Position numbers and translations under genes: made by a program. The notes under the pieces were generated by a model. The model did not search any database. It worked only from the letters and a program-made list of their open reading frames with translations, and was not told the origin of the DNA. A stretch of 35,052 nucleotides of DNA from JARKQH01 sp964631605 (lineage in GTDB: Bacteria; Verrucomicrobiota; Verrucomicrobiia; Limisphaerales; UBA8199), in contig CAZVYG010000056.1 of assembly GCA_964631605.1 (NCBI GenBank), forward strand, positions 1-35,052, given 5' to 3'. This document shows positions 32,501 to 35,052 of this stretch, piece after piece; within the stretch, counting starts at the first letter, position 1; every line of letters begins with the position of its first letter.

Positions 32501-32557
32501 CAGGAGGACAACGGCGCGGTGCGCCCGTCTCGTATGACGCGAAACCGTGCGAGGCAT
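29516..32557 (-). CDS. Propeller-type sensor histidine kinase (Reg_prop, Y_Y_Y, HisKA_3)
   Basis: This 1013-residue membrane kinase has an N-terminal signal/anchor (VVLLAAVPWLGLALSCWA). About 14 two-component-regulator propeller repeats follow (EGYLWIATSAGLARFDGVRF, SGDLWVGTAAGTMARLRGGR, TNLWVGTWSGLFQFKGGKFE, NLWFSSDNGFFGC), folding as two seven-bladed periplasmic propellers. Next come a Y_Y_Y domain (RLRFRYRLDGLDSAWVDAGG) and a membrane helix at about 778-795. The kinase core is a HisKA_3 domain with H825 (RRIAQDLHDDIGAHLTRLNL) and an ATPase domain with the N box IKEACNNVAKHSG and G box EDDGRGFD. This layout resembles the sugar-sensing sensors of Bacteroidetes, but with a NarL-type kinase and a separate response regulator. 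The likely input is a breakdown product of a polysaccharide. Confidence 0.95.
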   Translation of the reverse strand: MPRTVSRHTRRAHRAVVLLAAVPWLGLALSCWAAKDVVLPEFLLRTWDSDDGMPAASLRDLTRTPEGYLWIATSAGLARFDGVRFVVFTTNNTPALGDNQATCLTVDASGDLWVGTAAGTMARLRGGRFLPVELSPEIRGKPLNAMVADASGAIWLATQGAGVGRLREGVCDLFGISNGLPASAVSQVVATDSGQVFALADGRLASFDGSRWKTQVVPVAPGSAIRVLAKSMAGGLWVATTYRAPSQGRGGQVLLLKNGQWTELPNYPWPHLTMSPNVRTLLEDRAGVVWLGTLNAGLFYREPGQPWQPLSAWGVAKQIAVEALAEDMDGSVWVSFFRSDQLQQIRRRPVKIISPHPAPEQSRVFTVCVASDQNVWIGTSDTGVYRWRAGELEHFGAGEGLTDERIGVIFEDRHTNLWVGTWSGLFQFKGGKFERVNGPRALSSCVDSLTEDRAGRLWVGTREGLACLEAEGCQVFGPDRGVVGSYLKAIVEDPNGDLWLASAGHGLLRRVGGRFERHGAGQWAGEKNIRALLADADGPLWIATWGDGLFRLKDGKFEHWSTAEGLPSGMIHAIIEDSAGNLWFSSDNGFFGCPKKNFDTFTPGSSPPLLFWRLSTDDGLDSKMGSGVGQPTVARSPDGRLWFPNQYALAVFDPAALAMVQPIRPVIMEEVQVDGRRWDGGTADGLRVKSGAARFEFHYTTPSLLNPGRLRFRYRLDGLDSAWVDAGGQRAAYYNHLPPGNYAFRVMAGGTDGVWHEIAQPLTLQVVPRVWERGWAKVSAGLLVLVALALTVRQMERNKLRRRLQELEAQRALEKERRRIAQDLHDDIGAHLTRLNLDCELAGRETVPTCDLRSHLAGMNRKVNQLIRAMDEIVWTINPRHDSVASLASYLQHFASEFFETSDTRCRADVQTGLPEATLGAQARHNLLLAIKEACNNVAKHSGAAEIWLTLRCSQRTLIVTVEDDGRGFDLTQSSGRRNGLANMQERLKEVGGECAIESQPGKGCRVRFALPF

Positions 32558-32710
32558 CTTCGACAGCGAGTGTATTTCCCCCCGCGGGGTGGCACAAGCG
32601 CAAACCAGCAACTTGGATGGTCGGCGACCGAAAGGCAACGTGCCCCGTTTGTCTTCTTAAGACCAGTCCTGGGTCATGGCAGGGCAGGGGACTTGCCCGC
32701 CCGTCGGCCC

Positions 32711-32947
32711 TCACTGTCGCTCGTACTCGCCCTTCCCAATCTTTTTGAACACCGAAAAGCCCGCCTTCTTGGCATCGGTAAAGGACACCCGTCTCGGCGA
32801 GTTAAAGGTCGAAAGCACTTTCCGAACCGGCTTCTTGCAGGCCGGGCAATGGGTCAAAGGGGGCGCCGACAGCGGGCGGACGAGCGTGAAGCGCCCGCCG
32901 CACACCGCGCAGTCACCTTCACACAGTTCGTATTCGTAAATCGGCAT
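32711..32947 (-). CDS. FmdB-type small zinc ribbon protein
   Basis: The protein has 78 residues. The start at 32947 gives the family's characteristic MPIYEYEL opening. Zinc ligands are two CxxC knuckles, DCAVCGGRF and HCPACKKPVRK, joined by a short linker; an extra cysteine precedes the first. The C-terminal part (RVSFTDAKKAGFSVFKKIGK) is basic. FmdB-like proteins are putative regulators or RNA/DNA-binding adaptors of unclear function. It stands alone between the sensor kinase and a divergent plus-strand gene. The upstream extension of 6 residues is rejected. Confidence 0.88.
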   Translation of the reverse strand: MPIYEYELCEGDCAVCGGRFTLVRPLSAPPLTHCPACKKPVRKVLSTFNSPRRVSFTDAKKAGFSVFKKIGKGEYERQ

Positions 32948-33090
32948 AGGCCAATGCACTGCCAACCATTCGTCTCTGATAAAACATTGTAAGATCGAAC
33001 CGCGAAGTCAAGAATCCCGCGGGGTCCCAAAACCGTCCGTCTCCCGCTGCCGCGCGTTCACCGCAGTTGGGTCGTGCTTCGCGATCCGGC

Positions 33091-33119
33091 TTGACGGCCG
33101 GCGACGCTGGTGCGGTAAT
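33091..33119 (+). promoter_or_regulatory. Candidate promoter of the zinc-ribbon membrane protein gene
   Basis: TTGACG (33091-33096), a 17-base spacer and GGTAAT (33114-33119) lie 66 bases before the ATG at 33186. The -35 is identical to the one proposed for tRNA-Asn in this window and the -10 matches 4 of 6. This is the only good candidate in the 238-base divergent gap 32948-33185, which otherwise holds nothing recognisable. Confidence 0.35.
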
Positions 33120-33185
33120 GGGGATGCAGCCTGGCTGGCGGTGGCAAACAGTTTGTCCGGCAGAAACCGGGTGCGTTGAAGTGTT

Positions 33186-34379
33186 ATGGCCGAAATCAAG
33201 TTTCTTTGTCCCTCGTGCAACCAGTCCATCACCTGTGATGACGCCTGGTCCGGCCACGAGATTCAATGTCCCATTTGCCAGGGCGCGCTGACGGTTCCCG
33301 CGCGCGCGGCGGCGCCCGCCGCCTCGGGCGGCGGTCCGCAGGCGCCCAAACCTCCGCCCGGCGCCCAGACGCGACTCAGCACGGCGGTCCCGGCGCAGAA
33401 ACCCGCCACCCAAGGACGGGCGATTCCGATTCGGAACCTGGCGCCTCCGCCTCCCAAGAAAGGCAACTTGGTCCTGAAAATACTGCAAGGGGTGGTGATT
33501 GTGGCTGCGCTTGGAGTGGGCGCTTATTTTGGGTACGGCTTCATCGTGAAGATGCAGGATAAAGCCAACGCTGAATCGGAGAAGATGGCCAAAGAGTCCG
33601 ATGGGGGGCAGGTGGGCCACATTGCGGAGTTGCACAGCGTGTTGGATGCGACCGAGCCTGGTGGCAGTGGCCTGCCCCGCGGACCCGTGGGCAGCGGCCC
33701 ACGCAGTCGGCCTACCGGGGTCGGCGCGGAAATCCCCATGGGCGACGCTCCACCCGCCGACGGCACGGCCGGGACGCCCAAGCCCGCCCAACCCGCATTG
33801 CCGGTGGTTCCTCCCCAGTATGACCTGAACGTGGCCACCGCCAAAATCCCCGAGGGCCGCGTCAACGGCACCGTTTCGGGCGCCGAGTTTGTGGCCGAGC
33901 AGGTCCGACTGGACCGCGTTGGCACCTCGACGGTGCTGCGCTTTATTCAAGGGGCGATCGCCTCGCCCGACCGCGAAGTGATGGTTTACCTGCGGTTGAA
34001 GCCCGGCGAGAAGGTGGGCGGACAGAAGTTGACCATCTCGGCGGACATGCGGGGCGCCACCGTGCCGCAGGTCGTCAAGCGCTGGAAGACCAACCCGCGC
34101 TATGCTCCCCAGATGAAAACCTATGGCACCGGTTACGCGATGAAACTGGAGTTGGGCGAGACCGCCGAGGGAGCGAGCACCCTTCCGGGCCGCGTGATCA
34201 TTTGCCTCCCGGACAATGAAAAGACCGTGGTGGCCGGTGTCTTCCAGGCGGAGCTGGGGCCGGGACTGGGCAGCGAGGCCATGCCGGGCGTGGTGGCTCC
34301 CACCCCCACGGGTGCGGAAGCCATGCCCTCAGCCGAGCGCGAGATGTTCCAACGCCGCTACGGCACCCCGGCGCGGTAG
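33186..34379 (+). CDS. Zinc-ribbon, single-pass membrane protein of unknown function
   Basis: The protein has 397 residues. The N-terminus is a zinc ribbon with C8, C11, C28 and C31 (FLCPSCNQ and IQCPICQG), facing the cytoplasm. A proline- and alanine-rich linker (residues ~37-93) leads to one membrane helix (about 95-118, VLKILQGVVIVAALGVGAYF). The rest is extracytoplasmic: another low-complexity stretch (about 150-220) and a compact beta-rich domain (about 225-370) containing GRVNGTVSGAEFVAEQV, VMVYLRLKPGEKVGG and GRVIICLPDNEKTVVAGVFQ. I do not recognise the outer domain. This build is common in Verrucomicrobia and suggests coupling of an outer binding domain to a cytoplasmic partner. The following gap (34380-34475) has no visible terminator. 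Confidence 0.88.
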   Translation: MAEIKFLCPSCNQSITCDDAWSGHEIQCPICQGALTVPARAAAPAASGGGPQAPKPPPGAQTRLSTAVPAQKPATQGRAIPIRNLAPPPPKKGNLVLKILQGVVIVAALGVGAYFGYGFIVKMQDKANAESEKMAKESDGGQVGHIAELHSVLDATEPGGSGLPRGPVGSGPRSRPTGVGAEIPMGDAPPADGTAGTPKPAQPALPVVPPQYDLNVATAKIPEGRVNGTVSGAEFVAEQVRLDRVGTSTVLRFIQGAIASPDREVMVYLRLKPGEKVGGQKLTISADMRGATVPQVVKRWKTNPRYAPQMKTYGTGYAMKLELGETAEGASTLPGRVIICLPDNEKTVVAGVFQAELGPGLGSEAMPGVVAPTPTGAEAMPSAEREMFQRRYGTPAR

Positions 34380-34475
34380 TGGGTCCGCCGCGCAACATCG
34401 CGCTGAAACACGCTTGCCTTGTAGGCCCGCCGCCCTAAGCTGGAACAGGGTCCAGGCGCAGCGCCGGGCCGGTGC

Positions 34476-35052
34476 ATGATCCGATCGCTCGTATTTACAA
34501 CCCAGGGCCGTCTGCACAGCAAGAACATCGAAATGTTCCTGATGCCGACGCTGCTCACGGACACCAACCTCTTCCTGTGGGTGGACCTCGAGAGCCCAAC
34601 GCCCGAGGAAACAAAGTACGTCCTCGAGGACGTCTTCCATTTCCATCCGCTTTCCATCGAGGATTGCGTGATGGTCAGCCCTTCGCCCAAGGTGGAAGAG
34701 TACACCCCCAAGGAGGAAGACCGGTTCACCCCCTATCTCTTCATGGTCATTCACGGGGTGGACTACAGTCGCAAGGACGGCGTTTTTGCCACCAGCGAGC
34801 TCAACTTCTTTCTCGGCAAGAATTTCCTGGTCACCTATCACGAGGGGCCCAGCCGCAGCGTCAGCCTCACCGAGGAACGCGCCGTCAAGAGCACGGTGCA
34901 CATCGCCCGCGCGCCGGACCGCGTGGCCTACAACCTCCTGGATTCCATCGTCGAGAATTACAAGCCCGCCCTGGATGAACTCTCGCTGGAAATCGCCGAA
35001 CTCGAGGAGCAGGCCCTCCAGACGCACACCAAGCAAACCCTGAACCGCATCC
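34476..35052 (+). CDS. CorA-like magnesium transporter, N-terminal part (runs off window)
   Basis: The first 192 residues are visible. MIRSLVFTTQGRLHSKNIEM is followed by the family features FLWVDLESPTPEET, HPLSIEDCVMVSPSPKVEEY, YLFMVIHGVDYS, TSELNFFLGKNFLVTYHEGP and the start of the long stalk helix (RVAYNLLDSIVENYKPALDE). These belong to the cytoplasmic funnel domain of CorA. The two membrane helices and the GMN selectivity motif lie beyond the window end. CorA forms pentamers that import magnesium (or cobalt and nickel). The ATG at 34476 begins the homology; no clear ribosome site precedes it. Confidence 0.93.
   Translation, partial: MIRSLVFTTQGRLHSKNIEMFLMPTLLTDTNLFLWVDLESPTPEETKYVLEDVFHFHPLSIEDCVMVSPSPKVEEYTPKEEDRFTPYLFMVIHGVDYSRKDGVFATSELNFFLGKNFLVTYHEGPSRSVSLTEERAVKSTVHIARAPDRVAYNLLDSIVENYKPALDELSLEIAELEEQALQTHTKQTLNRI

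Noticed and set aside
32986..33011. TTGACT and TACAAT upstream of the FmdB-like gene
   Set aside because: Both boxes are good, but the spacer is only 14 bases, too short for a housekeeping promoter.

Overview
The window looks like a chromosomal segment of a GC-rich member of the Verrucomicrobiota, most likely a Limisphaerales/Pedosphaera-type soil or freshwater lineage. This is inferred from gene content: a very large secreted protein with autotransporter-associated beta-strand repeats, a prepilin-like protein ending in an FTDGHVE-type motif, a propeller-type sensor kinase, an ECF sigma/anti-sigma pair, and a dense set of secreted glycoside hydrolases and esterases. No 16S or other diagnostic marker is present.

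Layout. (1) 1-2650 holds a remnant of a defence-type island: the C-terminal end of a DUF1156-like DNA methylase, an intact AlbA_2/HATPase protein, and the N-terminal fifth of a DUF499-like P-loop ATPase that is cut off abruptly. Its intergenic spaces carry an inverted repeat and a 20-bp tandem repeat. (2) 2650-8788 is housekeeping on the plus strand: Nif3/DUF34, PurU, a TauE/SafE permease, HisB, an ECF sigma factor with its anti-sigma partner and a small secreted protein, and the DNA glycosylase Fpg. (3) 8860-9480 has a complete tRNA-Asn(GUU) with a good promoter. It is followed by a 47-bp exact duplication of the tRNA 3' half fused to what looks like the tail of a GIY-YIG gene, then a GIY-YIG nuclease gene and gene debris. 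(4) 9479-11494, minus strand, is a compact operon: a TrpR-family repressor with an 18-bp perfect operator-like palindrome over its promoter, a TrpB2-type tryptophan synthase beta chain, and a translationally coupled small cysteine-rich protein. (5) 11633-22140, minus strand, is a carbohydrate-degradation locus: a parallel beta-helix protein, GH97, an aldo/keto reductase, GH95, an SGNH esterase, GH29 and a SASA-type esterase. Together these suit removal of fucose, alpha-galactose and acetyl groups from a complex plant- or exopolysaccharide-type glycan. (6) 22245-32557, minus strand, holds the prepilin-like protein, the 1802-residue beta-strand-repeat protein, and a NarL-type response regulator with its large propeller sensor kinase. 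(7) 32711-35052 has an FmdB-type zinc ribbon protein, a zinc-ribbon membrane protein and the start of a CorA-type transporter.

The two most unusual places are the tRNA-Asn/GIY-YIG junction, which looks like a small tRNA-targeting mobile unit that regenerates the tRNA 3' half, and the TrpR-TrpB2-small Cys protein operon with its visible operator. No CRISPR array, rRNA, insertion sequence or transposase was seen. After start-codon correction no stretch longer than 300 bases lacks a gene; the largest gaps are 16210-16469, 32948-33185 and 5351-5564.
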